From Dasyornis broadbenti (taxonomy: Eukaryota > Chordata > Aves > Passeriformes > Dasyornithidae), in assembly GCA_013397935.1 (NCBI GenBank), contig VZRN01004719.1:1006978-1070977 (forward strand): DNA of 64,000 nt, read 5' to 3'. Positions 38,538-52,000 of the stretch are shown one piece after another; position 1 is the stretch's first letter; the number at the start of each line of letters is the position of its first letter. The notes beneath the pieces were generated by a model. That model was not told the origin of the DNA and ran no database searches. It worked only from the letters and a program-made list of their open reading frames with translations. Both the position numbers and the translations under genes were made by a program.

Positions 38538-41500
38538 ATGGAAGGAGAACTACCATGGCTTTTGGTATATGAAATTGGTGGCATACATGGAATACTGCAT
38601 AGCCATGTGCCATTCCTGAAGAAACATTTTCACCTCATCACCATGAAGGAATTTCTTGAAAACAGAAAGGCTGTAGGTAAAAAGGTCCAAGCAATCTATT
38701 TGTGGTGGCACAAACCAGCCATCTACAAAGAGCTCCTCCAGAGCATGCCAAACTTGAAAGTGATTGCGAATTCAGGAGTGGGGATGGATCACCTGGATCT
38801 GAAGCTTATAGCTAGCTTTGGTGTGAAGATGGCTAATGCTCCACGTGCTGTTTCCAGCACCACAGCAAATACTGGGATGACTTTGCTGCTAGCATCTGCT
38901 AGAAGACTAGTGGAAGGTAACACTGCAATTCTTTTGTGGCTTCTAAAAATCATACAAGATTTACCTGCCATGAATTTGATTTTTCTTAGAGCTACCTGCA
39001 GTGCACATAGTTTCACATAAAATGTGAAAATCAAAATATGTTGCCTTGGCAAGTAGAATAATAGATATTTTCATATATTTTATGTATAATAAATATACTT
39101 AAAGTATTACATTATACACAGACATACATAACATATATTTCAGCCCAGTATAAATAAAACGTGATGGCATTACAGTGCTATGACTGAAAGGGAGGGATGC
39201 CAAAGATCAGATGATCACTGCAGTCACAGGCTGGCAGAAGAAATTAGAGTGGGAGGCAACAATGGGGCAGAACAAGGTTATATAGAGTCATGGAATATCC
39301 TAAGTTGGAAGAGACCCACAAGGCTGATAAAGGCTTGGGCATATTCTTGGAGACTGAAATGGACTGGTGCAGAATTGGGGTATTTAAGGGGCATAAGAGA
39401 GTCATAAAGCAGCCTACTCCAGTTTTTGTTACTAGCATCCTTTCTAGTTTCTTCAACAATTTTTTCTTGTTATTTTGCCAAATAGAGCTACCCTTGCCTT
39501 GGTTAGAATGCCTCCTTCTTCAGGAAAAAAATCCTTCAGATTTATCCTATTATATCTACCTGACTTTGACTTGCCATCTGTACCACAGGATTCATAAAAA
39601 CTCAAAGGTGACTTGTGTCCCTCTGTTTCTACCTCACAAAAAACAGACATTAAAAAGGGAAATTAATTTCTTTTTCCCATCTACATAAACTATCCCTGGT
39701 GGCGCTTCTGATAACTCTGTCCTGGCATGGCTGAGTATTTTCCTGAGTAATTTTTTTATCCTTTCACAATATTCTGCTTGTGTTTTAGAAAAGCTGGCAG
39801 TATCAGAAGACTGAAATATCAGAAGCCTGTCACCTTGCTAGCAGTGCTGACTCTGTGTAAATAACTGTATTTTATGTGTTGTAGAACTGTCCAGAATTTG
39901 CAGGCTTAACAGGTAATTGTAGAAATTAGCAAGCTGTGATTTTTACAGAAGTCACACTTTTCTTTCCAAGGAGAGTGGCAGATATGAAGAGGAAACCAAA
40001 TAGCTGGTATTGTTCTCCGTGTGACTTTTCCAAACTCTGCATTGTAATTGGCAATAATTGTTTTGATTGTTGATGAGTAACAGGCCAATATTTTCAAAAG
40101 TCTAAAGCAGCAAAATGATTTTTGGAGAGATTACATCAAAAGGCTTTTTGTAGTATGGTGAGAATAAATAGGGGTATCACATATACGTATAGCAGGGAAA
40201 GATGATACATTAGGGAGTTTCCTAGGATATTACAAAATCATGTGTTCGTAACCATTAGAAGTGTGCTATAGTAGCACAACAAGCCCAGACTCTTTTGCCT
40301 TGTTCCTCTGTGTTGGACCCCATTCATTTTTAGTATTTACGTATTTTTCTTGCAGTCCATAACATTTCAATTTCTCCAAGTATGGAGTACAGTGAAGCTG
40401 ATATTCTGGGAGTTAAAGTTGCTGGAGCTACTCTGGGAATCATTGGCATGGGCAGAATTGGATATAAGATCGCTCTGAGAGCCAAAGCATTTGAAATGAA
40501 CATTTTGTACCACAACAGAACACAGAGGTAAAGATATAATTGCAGCACAAACTCTCTTCTAGATAGTAAGTATTTTCTTTTCAAGGAATTATGTCATAAA
40601 TATAGCAAGAAAGGAGGGAATAAGGCCAAGATTAAGTCAAAGGGGAAAAAAAAAGGGATGGTTGCCTTAAATCATTCCTGTAAAGAGTTACTTGGTATTA
40701 AACACTTGGAAACTTAATTTAGGTTTTGTATTAGAAATTGCAAGGTTTCCTGCAGAAAAATAGACATCAAGCTTATACTTTTTTTATTCATATGGTACTA
40801 TAGTGACACATAAGTCTATCTTTTGTTATTTTTACCCCATATTTTGAAGTTCAGGTCAGATATTGTTGAAACGCAGTGTCTAGAAAGCTAGGAAGCATTT
40901 ACCTGGCACAATATGATTGAGAGCTGTTCTTGAGAAAACCTTGTTTCTTCTCAAGCCAGTAGGAATTTTAGCAAGTATTTAACTGGATTTCACCCTTTAT
41001 TTCTAGCCCTTCTTAATTTGCGTATCTGGGAATCTGATCCTTGTTAGACATTCAGCACAGGGGCTCATCAATTTAAAGTGAGCAAAACCCCCAGATACAA
41101 CTCAAGGCCTTTGCAATCAGGCAAGGTGCAGACAATGAGCAGAACAAATATTTACTGCTATAAACTGTGACCTACCCTGAGAGAACTTTACTCCTTTGTG
41201 ACTGAAGGGAGAAGCTGCAGTGCTAGGATGTAGCTTTCAGGGATTTTCTCCATAAGCACTCTGCAAAAGGAGGGTTACTGCTTTAGCTAGCCTGAGGAAA
41301 ATCATGAGGGTGAATGAGGCTAGAAATTTTTAATCATGCTTGGCATTCCTGTTTCTTCAGAAAAACAGCTGAGCAAACTCACATTTTAAAAAAGTAATCC
41401 TTAAGATCTTTCAGAATATCTTCACATACCACAAAAAAAAGATAAAAAAGGCACTAATCCCTTTATTCTTGTGTTTTTCAGGTGTATCATCATTAACTCC

Positions 41501-43974
41501 CTCTGTTTAATGTTTTTCAGTCTTTAAAGTAGTATTTATGTTAGAGTGTTGTGATGAATGATCAATGCATAGGGCAACAGAAATTAAAAAACGTACTTAT
41601 TTTAAAGTACATTTACACTTCAAGCTTGTATGCTGAATCAAGATGCAGTCTGCACACTGCAAAACTGGCTGCAGTTCCAGTCTGTTTTTTTCCCCTCTTA
41701 TTCTCTGGTCACTGACCTAAAAAAAAACCAAAAAAGTGCATTTGTTAGGAGACACATGGTCCAAAGTTACATTGAAGTTATTTCCTTAGTGCGACCTCTT
41801 TATTTCTAGATTAGGGAGGAGATAACTTAAAGCCTTTCTCTTGCCACCAGAAGCAGATTGTACACATGATCTTCTATCATTGCTTCATTTCCTAAAGTTC
41901 AGGCAGCTATATTTACAAAGAATGTGAGAAATGGCAAGTACTCTTTTGCACTGTGAAAAAACTAAAAATCTCTCTACTTTGGTTACTTTTTCTGCTGAAC
42001 ACTTTATTCTATGAAAGTCCTGGGGCAGCCAGGAGCTTGGGAAAGAGCTGCCTTGCTGATTTCACTTGTAAAAAAATGATAAGCTTACTGAGAGTGCCAA
42101 CAGAATGAAGACTGCAGGCATGCTCAGAGCTTACATGGATGAGTTCTGGTGAATACCACTCCTTTGGATTGCGCAATGACTGCATCCTGTGAGGTGCACA
42201 GGGCATCCTGGAGAATGGACTGTATGCTGCCACCTGCTCCAGTGCTCAGCCTTAGTTGATTTGCAGACTTTATAAGAAGCCCTTGGGACCTTACACTGGA
42301 GTGGCTGGGAGGCAGGCATGCAATCCATCCCCTGCTGTAGGGCTTGAAGCCTTCCAGAAAGATCTAAACACCCAGCTGAGAGTAAATTTGCCTTTGTTTG
42401 CCACCTGTTTGCTTCATAGATGTGATAATTGGATCCTTCAGTTTGTCTACTGGTGACATCATTGAAGAAAATGTTTCCATGACTGTTTTTTTCCCCACTA
42501 GGAAAGCACAAGAGGAGCAAGCTGTTGGTGCCACTTACTGCAAAAAGATAGACAGCTTGCTCCAGCAGGCAGATTTTGTGATGGTGGTGGTAAGTCTGAC
42601 ACCTCAGACACACAAGCTGATCGGGAAAAGAGAGCTGGAGCTGATGAAACCCACAGCTACCCTCATTAACATCAGCCGAGGTACCGCCCGGATCCATTGG
42701 CTGCCCTCAGAGCGTGGTCCAGCTCCTGCTGTGTTCCACACAGCACCATGCTGCATCCAGCACAGCTGGTGCACATGCCGAGGATGATCAGGCTTGGTGG
42801 AAATTCCTCCCTGCCCCATCCCTTCCCTCTTCACTCTCAGCTCATTACCTGCAGGGTGCACTCAGAGATGCTCCTATTCCACACCAGGTGCAGTAGTGGA
42901 CCAAGAGGCACTCGTGGCAGCTCTGCAGACTGGTGTTATTGGGGCCGCGGCCTTGGATGTCACCTACCCAGAACCACTGCCCAGGTTGCCATCTCTGCTT
43001 ATTTCTTGGGAAGGGTGGGTGACCCTTGCCAAGGCCAGAGGCATCCCTGCAGCAGGCAGGAAGCTGGCCGAGGCAGCACCCTGCCCCTGGCATGGGAGTT
43101 TGGATAAAAGCACCATGAATACGAATGGGATGCAGCCCAGATGTTGGGGCTGATAACAGACCAAAGGGAAGCCTGGGAGCCAGGAAACAGCAGGAGGCAG
43201 GGAAAGCATTAAACCTCGTCCTTAGAATCACCTTGTGAAGCTGCAGCAATGCTTCACTTGCAAATTGCTTTGTTAGAACATGCAGCTTGCCATTAATAGG
43301 TGGAAGCTCCTTGAGGCCTAAGACCTGCTGCATAGCCCCGAGGTGTCCTTCACCACAGACTCCTTTCCACATACAAGGCTGAAGTACTGCAGACCTCTTG
43401 GGCCCAGAAGCTGCTTAGCTTCTGTAAAAAGACCCCTCTGCCAGGATGGTGCTTTTTGGAGTTAACTGTGCTGGCTGCATTTTATGCTGGGGGGGTGTTT
43501 GGTCTCATGCCTGTGTGCAAATAACTACAGTTCAGACTATTGTGTAGGGTGAATTTGTCAGGAGGGCTTAATCCTCTCTTCTGACATAGTTCAAATTGCT
43601 GCCTAATGGCAGAAGTGTGTTTCTGGGGAAAAGAGCACCAGTTATAAAATCTTTGCATGTCCTATTACAGTCCAAAATTACTTCAACATGGGTGATTAGG
43701 TTCTGTGGGTCTAAGTGGAACTTATAACAAGTTAACTTTAAATAGAGTGCCAAAGCAAAGGTAGGACTTCTCTTTATTTGGATGAACAGCAGTTAACTCT
43801 TTTTTCTTTTCTTCCAGAGATCATCCATTGTTAAAATTAAAAAACATCATTATAACACCTCACCTCGGCATTAAAACAGACAAGGCAACCTACATGATAA
43901 CAGAGGAAGCAGTTGAAAACATACTAGCGGCTCTGAATGGTCTCCCCCTACCCAGTGAAGTGCTCCCTAGCTGA
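38538..43974 (+). CDS. Reductase copy B: GRHPR-like D-2-hydroxyacid dehydrogenase, divergent
   Basis: Coding exons are 38538-38916, 40356-40527, 42502-42680, 42888-42984 and 43818-43974, giving 327 residues. The layout and phases match copy A, with one codon fewer in the first exon. GMGRIG (residues 157-162) is followed by YHNRTQR. Arg243 (INISRG), Glu272 (YPEPLP) and His291 (TPHLG) are present. There are differences at usually firm positions: TPHLGIKTDKAT instead of the TPHIG[ST]AT form, SSTTANTGMT where copies A and C have TAD.GMA, and Val at the first splice junction where the others have Gly. The frame is fully open with good GT-AG sites, so it is not an obvious pseudogene, but its substrate use may have changed. 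The acceptor again lies 3 nt before the ATG. No clear poly(A) signal close to the stop; AATAAA at 44576-44581 is possible. Confidence 0.9.
39283..39345 (-). mobile_element. Short CR1 3' end in copy B intron
   Basis: 'agagtcatggaatatcctaa' then 'gttggaagagacccacaagg' is the reverse complement of a CR1 3' terminus. The rest of the element is missing. Confidence 0.65.
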
Positions 43975-46861
43975 TGTGATGTGGACATCACATCTCTTTT
44001 ATTTTTCTCTTTCCCTTTCTTTCTATTCTTCTCTTTCCCCCTACATCAGCTCTAAAGATCTTTTTAAATAGAAGAATGTCCATCCACCTCACTGAAGCTT
44101 GGAAGGAAATGGTTTGCCATCCTCTAGTTGTGTTTATATACTTTCTGTTGTCTAGTACAAGTCCAAAAGACAGATAAACCTACACACAAAGTGGCAGTGC
44201 TGTGCCTTTTATTATGTAGAATGACTTTATGAAACGTATGATTATTTAATCTATCAGTAAAATTTATAGCCAAGTTGCCATCAAGTGCAGCTAGGATTTT
44301 ACAGAGCCATCTCCACTGCCTTTGTCTTGCAAATGGTTGTCACTGGTGCTTGCCAAAATACTCTTCCTCCCACTAGTCTAATGTATGATGATGTTGCCAA
44401 TCCTTGCAGCTCCAGGAACAAGACATTGCAGCTTTTCAGGCCCAGTGAGTTGGCTGACAAGAATTTCAAGACTGCCCTAGGTATACCTCCCTGCTCTCTG
44501 AGGTACAGGTGCCCAGTACACCTTTCATTGTCACCTGTATAACTGTGAAAAAATAAGTTAAATTTATTCTTTAAAAATAAAAGGCTAAGGAATAAATTAC
44601 AGAGCTGAAAAACAAGGTTACGATAAAATAAAATTGAAGAGAGAAGAAAGATACCCTTTCTTAGATCAATAGCCTAAAACTGCAAAAAACACACAAGGTT
44701 TTGCATATGCAAAGTTTTCTCCAGACATGAAGAAGCAAACAAAATCAGATACAGAACTTCATTTCACTTCTGCTTAAAACAATTGAACAAGTTGGGCACT
44801 TGCTTGGAGTTTTATTGCTACTTCTGCCGATATTTGAAGAATCTGGGCTAATTAGTTTCAGAAGAGCTCCCTGCCAGTAGAGTGCTTTAGAGGGGAAGAT
44901 GCAGCTGTCTGTCAGTCACTGGAGTGATGGGTTGACTCACACACAATACGTTCAATCTCATGATTACTAAAAGTGGATCCAAAAATGCCGTAAGCAAAGA
45001 GATGATCCAGTGTCATTCACTCCATTGATCCAGATTTTAGAAAATACTTTGGTGGGCAGAAAGTATATGATCTGGAATAAAGTGCTGCTACAGTAGTCCA
45101 TGGGAAAAGCTGGCCTTACCTACAGCAAGCAGTCAGGCAAGTGATAACACTATAACGGTTATAGTCAGTGAAAATAAATGTATCACTTGGTTTGGCCTCA
45201 CCTGAAACAACAAACTCATGAAGAGAGATTGCCTGCCTCGGCTTTCTTTGTCCTACAAATCCCATGTAATACTGCCTTACAACATGTAAGGTGGACATAG
45301 GAAATGTATATCCTTATCTAGCTTCATGCTCAAGCTAGTCTGTACAACCCACCTAGGAAATGTAGACATTACATTATACAAAAGTCTTTCAGGGTTATGC
45401 AATACTTCAAAAGCTGGATCTTAAGAAACAATGATTATGCAAGCACCTTATTACCACTGTGGGCATCAGCTTGCCCTGCAGGATTACATGGACACCAATG
45501 GCAATATTTAATGATGGGGATGAAGTCCACAGACTATGCAATACTTCTCTCTACATACCCACAGACCTTACTAATTTCAGAGTGATCTGTACAGGGCAGG
45601 TATATCAGGTCCCTTTCTGTAAGAGAAAACTTGCACACAGCAGTGATGTACGCACAATGCAGTTCACCTTAACACACTACGTGGAGGTCTATAAGGTACT
45701 CTATAAACTAAATCTACTTAGAACACTATAGTGCACTAGTGCAACTGACTTCTTCTGTCACATATGTTGTTATACAAATAAATCTTCTATAGAGATGGAT
45801 CAGCTTCTGAACTATAGCTTGAAAATGGAATGTTCAAGTTGCACAAAAAAACTTTGAAGCCATCTGATTGTCTCCACACCTAACCAAGTAATACACCCAT
45901 TTTCTTTACATTTGATATGTATGTCCTGGATTCTTGCTTAGAGTAACATTCATTTGACTGTTATTTTTTTGGCTCCTTTGACTAATTCCTCCTTCCTTTT
46001 GTTCATTCAAATTTGTGGATATGATATACAAAGGGAAAATCTACTGTGTTGCCCTTCCAAAGGTTTTTCTTTACTTCAAGACTAAAATGTGGTAGGCTTC
46101 TTTCCTCAGTCCATAGGAATGACTTGTGTCTGCAAGAGGGACTTTACAATGGTCCTTCAATCTCAGGTGAGCAGTAAGTTAAAAGATTACTCATTACATC
46201 TTATCAGCAGTTTGGGTACTTCTTATGTGAAACAGGTAATGTGTAATCATTTTATGTTTGTTGGGAAGGGGTTTAAGAAAGAAAATGCAAGAAGATGAAT
46301 GTAAGAATCCAGTTAATATGCTGTAACACCATATTGCTAGCTGATTAATTCTTACTTTAAAGTTTAACTGTCTGAACTTGAAATTCATGTAAGCAATTGA
46401 TAGTCTAAAATCATAACCAGTATAATAAAAACAGTTTGTGGTTTTGTGTAATTTATATGAATTGTTATTACATTTTTAGTAGTAATTTTATAGAAGATTG
46501 GTATTAAACTTGACTGTCTTCATGTTCAGCATATCAAAATATTCTGGTTTTGACAGAATTCAAGAAGACAGGATTCTGTAATCCATTCTTTTGAAAGGCA
46601 CTACAGTAGTTAGGAGAGACACGGCAGCAACCCATGGCTGATTATTCCGTAGTGTGAAAGCAGAAAGATCCTTGGATGCCCACAACAGTGGTGTGTCCTG
46701 GCTCCTGAGCTGCTCTCACCACAGAAGCCAGGCATCCTCCCCAGCGAATTCAGACCACCTGCACAGTAAGCATCCAGCTCTGGGGTCTTCTTTTGTGAGC
46801 TCAGTATTGAAGCTGTACTTCCCAGTCCCTATCACTGGGGATGGAGGTCGAGGGAAGTGAT
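43975..46861. other. Intergenic interval between copies B and C
   Basis: About 2.9 kb of AT-rich sequence holding the presumed copy B 3' UTR. No exon or clear transposon was recognised. A stretch 'catccagctctggggtcttc' at about 46768-46787 recurs at 46899-46918 in the adjacent CR1-derived region. Confidence 0.45.
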
Positions 46862-47403
46862 TCTCTCCCTGTATTCTGCTCTTGTGAGATCCCACCTGCA
46901 TCCAGCTCTGGGGTCTTCAGCACAAGAAAGGTGTGGGTCTGTTGAAGTGGGTCCAGAGAAGGCTACTGCGTTGATCACAAGACTGGAGCACTTCTCCTAT
47001 GAAGATAGAATATAAATAAATGTTGGAGTTGTTCAGCCTGGAGAAGAGAAGGCTCTGAGGAAACCTTATAGCTCCTTCCACTACCTATACGAGGACTGCA
47101 AGAGAGCTGGAGAGGGACTTTTTACAAGTAGTGATAGGACAAAGGGAAACGGCCTTGAGCCGAAGGAGAGTAGGTTTACATTTGATGGTAGGAAGTGATT
47201 GTCCCCTTTGGGGATGATGAGGCATGGGCACGGTTTGCCCAGAGAAGCTGTGGATGCCCCACCCCTAGAAGTGTTCAAGACCAGGTTGGATTGGGCTCTG
47301 AGCAACACAGTCTAGTGAAAGATGTGCCTGCCCATGGCAGGGAGGTTGGAAATAGGCCTTTAAGGTCCCCTCCAACTGAAACCATTCTGTGATTCTATGA
47401 TAC
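46862..47403 (+). mobile_element. CR1 LINE 3' fragment
   Basis: Sense CR1 from the end of ORF2 ('gggtccagagaaggctactg', 'gttcagcctggagaagagaa', 'ggctctgaggaaacc') through the 3' UTR ('gcccagagaagctgtggatg', 'gtgcctgcccatggcaggga') to the terminal 'ccattctgtgattctatgat'. It lies upstream of the copy C promoter. Confidence 0.92.
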
Positions 47404-47554
47404 AGACCAAGTAAACTTGTCAGGACAATTCTCACACATTTCTCAGCTGAAATTGGTGCAGGACTGCCTGTAGCTGGCATAACATCTCGTATGTTGAAGC
47501 ACCTGAGCCTGCTTCAGTTGCTTAGTTCTCACTGAGAGTTTTTGAGGGTGTTCC

Positions 47555-47588
47555 TAGAATCCTATAGGTTGGAAAAGACCTTCATGTG
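47555..47588 (-). mobile_element. Very short CR1 3' end
   Basis: 'tagaatcctataggttggaa' followed by 'aagaccttcatg' is the reverse complement of a CR1 terminus. Confidence 0.6.
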
Positions 47589-47849
47589 TGCAGTGAGAGC
47601 TGTCACTGGTGTCTGCCACTCAGAGACAACTCTTCATGTTATGTTAACTCACGTGCACATGGTGTTATGACCAACAGAGAGACCAGACCATGTCCAGTCT
47701 TCAAAAACCGTATGGAAAAAACAGTGTGCAGGACGTTAATGCAAAATCCCGACTATACTGAAATCACAGAAACACTTGTACAAAAATACAGGATGCCTCT
47801 CCGCTCCCGTTGCTGTCTCTCGGCTCCCGGAGGGATTGGGGTGCACGTC

Positions 47850-48420
47850 CCATGCCCTTGCCCCTCCTCTCCTCCCCACTGGCCCCGCCGGCGCGGGCGG
47901 GGTGCGGGCGGCCGGGCAGTGCCCGCCTCGGCGACCGGTCCCGCTCCGCCCCCGCGGCCCAGCANAGCAGCGGCGGCGAGCGCGGCCGGCGTGGTGAGTG
48001 CGAGCGGCCCCGCGGGACCCCGCAGGGTGACGGGACCGCCTCTGCCGGCCGGCGGACAGGGGCCCCCGAGCCCCGGGGCCGCGGTTCCACGGTAGCACCG
48101 GGCGTGCGGAGCATGGGGACTCTGGGGTCCTGCGCGCCCCTCCCAGGCTGGGAGCGGGAGGCGTCTCGCCCGTCCCCAGCCGTCCTTCAGGGCCGGACAG
48201 AGCCCTGCGGCCGCCGCTCCAGCTCCCTCCTATTTTAAGTCCCGGCCGTAGGACCCCCGCGAGGGCTGCAAACGCCTCGAGCCAGGGCTCAGCCCGTGCT
48301 GGGCAGGGAGAACTCTCCGAGACACCGCGCTTCGGAGGTGGTCGCGAAAGAGAGAGGGGAGCAGTGCGGGAGCGGTGCGGGGGCATTGCCTCGGGCTGAG
48401 GGGCATCGTGGGGGGCGGGC
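47850..48420 (+). promoter_or_regulatory. CpG-island promoter of reductase copy C
   Basis: A strong GC/CpG peak of about 570 bases, with one unresolved base at 47965. A very good donor, GTG|GTGAGT, ends a possible first exon at 47993. A possible second leader exon at 48462-48515 has the acceptor ctctttgcag and donor GTAAAG. Copy C's coding start follows at 49011. The long GC-rich reading frames here on both strands are not supported as genes. Confidence 0.6.
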
Positions 48421-49010
48421 TCCCGGCTTTAACCTGAGAACACAGCCTTGGCTCTTTGCAGAATCAGCAGAGTGAAGAGCTGGCAAAACACTGAAGGAGA
48501 CTGAAGAAAGAAAGGGTAAAGTATGTTCATGGGTAACTCCAAAGTTCATAGTCGACAAGTTATAGTTCTGTTACATTAAATGAGATTTTTACTGAGATAA
48601 TCTCATCAATGATAATTGCTTAATATGGTTGCAGAAGTGGCAGAACTTGCAGGCTAAAAGATACCATTCCACTCACATGGCCACATTCTTAAATTACCAA
48701 GACTTTGGCTTTAAATATTGAATGTTGAACAGGGGTAACGTCTGGTTGATCATTTGTGTTAGTATAGTTGGTATGCCAGAAATTGTGTTTTCTTATTAAC
48801 AACATTGTATTGAAATTGAACATCCTTCTGAACAACACAGGGAGAACCCAAAAGAGTTCTACATGTGGGAGCAGTTATCTTGAGCCAACTCTTTCATCGA
48901 GTGGGAAAACAGCATGTAATTGAGCCAATCAATTCCTGTTTTTAGGGAAAAAAAGGTATAATGGATCAGTTCAGGCCACATCCTTTTGATTCTCTTTGCT
49001 TTTGTAGGGC

Positions 49011-52000
49011 ATGGAGGGTCAGGAACTGCCTTATGTGCTAGTTGACTGCATAGGAGAGATGCATGGAGTATATGAAGACCATGTTGGATTTCTGAAAAAA
49101 CGTTTTCATCTCATCACCATGAAAGAATATAATGAAAACAAGACATTTCTCAGCAAAAAGATCAGAGCTATCTATATGTGGTATCACAAGCCAACTATTA
49201 ATGAAGAGCTGCTCCAGAGCTTGCCTAACTTGAAGGTAGTTGCAAGTGCTGGAGTGGGAATAGATCACTTGGACCTGAAACTCCTCTCCAGCTATGGTGT
49301 GAAGGTGTCCAATACTCCATTTATTGTTTCCACTGACACTGCAGACTTGGGGATGGCTTTGATGTTGGCATCTTCCAGGAGACTTGTGGAAGGTAATAAC
49401 TGAAACAGTCTTAGTCTTTTCATAGAAAAGATGACTTCAAAACATGCAGAACATGTGTGCTGATGCAAAAGTAAGTTTAAAACTAGAAATACACAACACA
49501 GGGGACAAGGAAGAAGTTAGGACAAATCTGTCTTGTTGACAGTAACTTTCATTCCATTTCCAAACCAGCATATTGGCAAGGTAGAGTTGTTCCTTCTTTG
49601 GACAGCCCTAAATTCAAACCTCTTCTCCCTCAACCCACAGCCACTTATTCATTGTACTTGTTCACTGCAGTCTTGCTTTTCAAGTTATAACAAAAGGGGA
49701 TTAAAAGAAGATATTTTCAAGGAGGCTTGAAGCCTGCCTTTGCCAAGCTGCCATATATCTGAGTCATTATGAACAAGCTGTCCAGAAGTCTGTCCACCAT
49801 GCCCTGTGTTTCTTTTCCCTGCCAACCTTGGTGTATCTGCAAAGTAACTGTGAACTGGATGGCCTTACTGCTACTTTGGCCTTTCCTTCCTTGCCTCCTT
49901 GCCTGCCAAAGAGAGGCTGGGTATGTTTCTCTTCTAAGCCAGAAATCAATGTCAGCAGTCATGTGTGCAGTGCAGCATTATTAATTTATTGTCCAGAAGC
50001 ACGATGACAATATGTTACTGCTCCTGTGCTTCTGCCTTTTCCTACGATAATATGTAGCGGGGGAGAAAGTAGCCACATGCTGGAACATACTTTATATGAC
50101 ATTATTTTGCTTTTCCTCCTCCAAGGCCATGAGATGGCAGTTTCCCCTGACACAGAGTACTTCCCTGCTGACTGGCTGGGAACGGAGGTTTCTGGAGCCA
50201 CCCTGGGGATCGTGGGAATGGGCGTCATAGGTTACAAAGTGGCTGAAAGAGCCAAAGCCTTTGAAATGAAGATTTTGTATCACAACAGAAATCAGAGGTA
50301 AAGCTGGTTGCAGCTCCATGGTAGCTCTATTTTATCACTGCTTTTATGTGTTATTTGTACTTTTCACTGTGCTTTCAGGTTTTATGGTGCTCTTTATTTT
50401 AAGTGACTAAGTACATACACTTGTTTCAAAGTGGTAATTAATTTCCTAATTTATACAGAAAGAAAGTCAGGAAGGAATGGGAGAGATATATCTTACTGTT
50501 CTCCCTGTTAGTCAGGGCTCCTGAGTTCTTCCTGCCATGGTGGTGACATTGCAATGGACTGAGGAAAGGAGAAAACTGGGGGGACTTAACTCCTGTGACT
50601 TAGGTGAGGCAGGGATTCAGGCAGAGACATCTCACCCTTCCAGAGCCACGTGACAATGAAGGACCAGACTTGACAGTCTGTTTGCTGTCTTCTAGATGAG
50701 GTGTATGTGCCCCTGTGCTCCTACCAGGCCCATTCCATTCTTTTCTTTTGTGGGAGTTTGATGAGAGCCAGCCAACCTCGTCCTGATACAGGGTGAATGC
50801 ACCAGCAGGTCCTGCAGCATGTGGTTTCAGTGAATCAGCACTGATGCACAGAGCAATCAGGCTGTTGCTGACATAGATTTGGGAAGATTTAACCCCTCCC
50901 CTGTCTTGTGTGTTTCCTCAGTAATTTTCACGACTTACTTAAATGACTTAATTTTCACAAGACGTCAGTCTTGCTTTTGAGTAGGAAAAGAATCCCCACT
51001 ACAGGCAGAAGTTTTGACACAAATACATTTGTTTTATAATTTATTCAGTGCATTTACATGATATCCATTTCTTACTTTCCATCCCCACAGGTGTAGTAAT
51101 ATGTATTTGTGTACAGTTCACTTAGTGTTGTGGGAAATGGCTTGACCTTTGTCTTTACTGAATTTCTGTCGGATAACCAGCTACAATTTGCACTACGCTT
51201 TGCACTACAAAGTGAAGATAATAAAGAACCATTTTCTTTACTGGTGGTTTGATCTTTCCCTTGTTTCTTGCTACTGCAGTTTAATTTTGGGATTTCTCCC
51301 CCCCCCCCCCCCCCAAGGAAAAAGGAAGAAGAAAATGCCGTTGGAGCTGTTTATTGTAAGAAGATAGATGATTTGCTCCAGCAGTCAGATTTTGTGTTGC
51401 TGGCTGTGAACCTAACTCCACAGACACACAAACTGATTGGGAAGAGAGAGCTGGAGCTGATGAAACCCACCGCTACTCTCATTAATATCAGCAGAGGTAA
51501 AGTGCAGAATAAACAAATCTGCATTAAGGTTTTCTGGCATGACATGTACTGGGAAGACCTCTAATGAAGTGTCCATCCCTCTGAAATTTTCTGTAAATCC
51601 TCTGATTACTAGTATATTTAGTTGCCCGTGGTCATATCAGCAAAACATGTAAGTGTTCCCATAATAATGAGAAAGTAGGTCTCTGGAATGTTAGTGATCT
51701 CAGAGTGTTAGAATCTCATGTGTATTTGTATAATCTCCTACTTAAGCATTTTATTTATTTAATGCAGTATTGTTGCTAACATTCATTAGGGTGGCTCAGT
51801 CTACTCTGAAGCCTGGCTCTCTGTTTCATGCTGCTAATTCCCTGATGCACATACCCAAGCTTCCCCCTCCCACTCCACCACACTCTGCTGCTGCTTCTGC
51901 ACTGTGACCATGGCCTGCTCTGCTGTTTGCCTGACCACTGTGCCCAAAAGAATGCTGAGAGAGCAGTATGGAACATGAAAGTAAACATATCCTTCTTGCT

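Noticed and set aside
42697..43107. Overlapping frames on both strands around copy B exon 5
   Set aside because: They cross intron sequence; only 42888-42984 is the true exon.
47586..48386. Open frames of 140-216 codons on both strands in the copy C promoter
   Set aside because: GC-driven frames lacking stops, with an N inside; no family resemblance.
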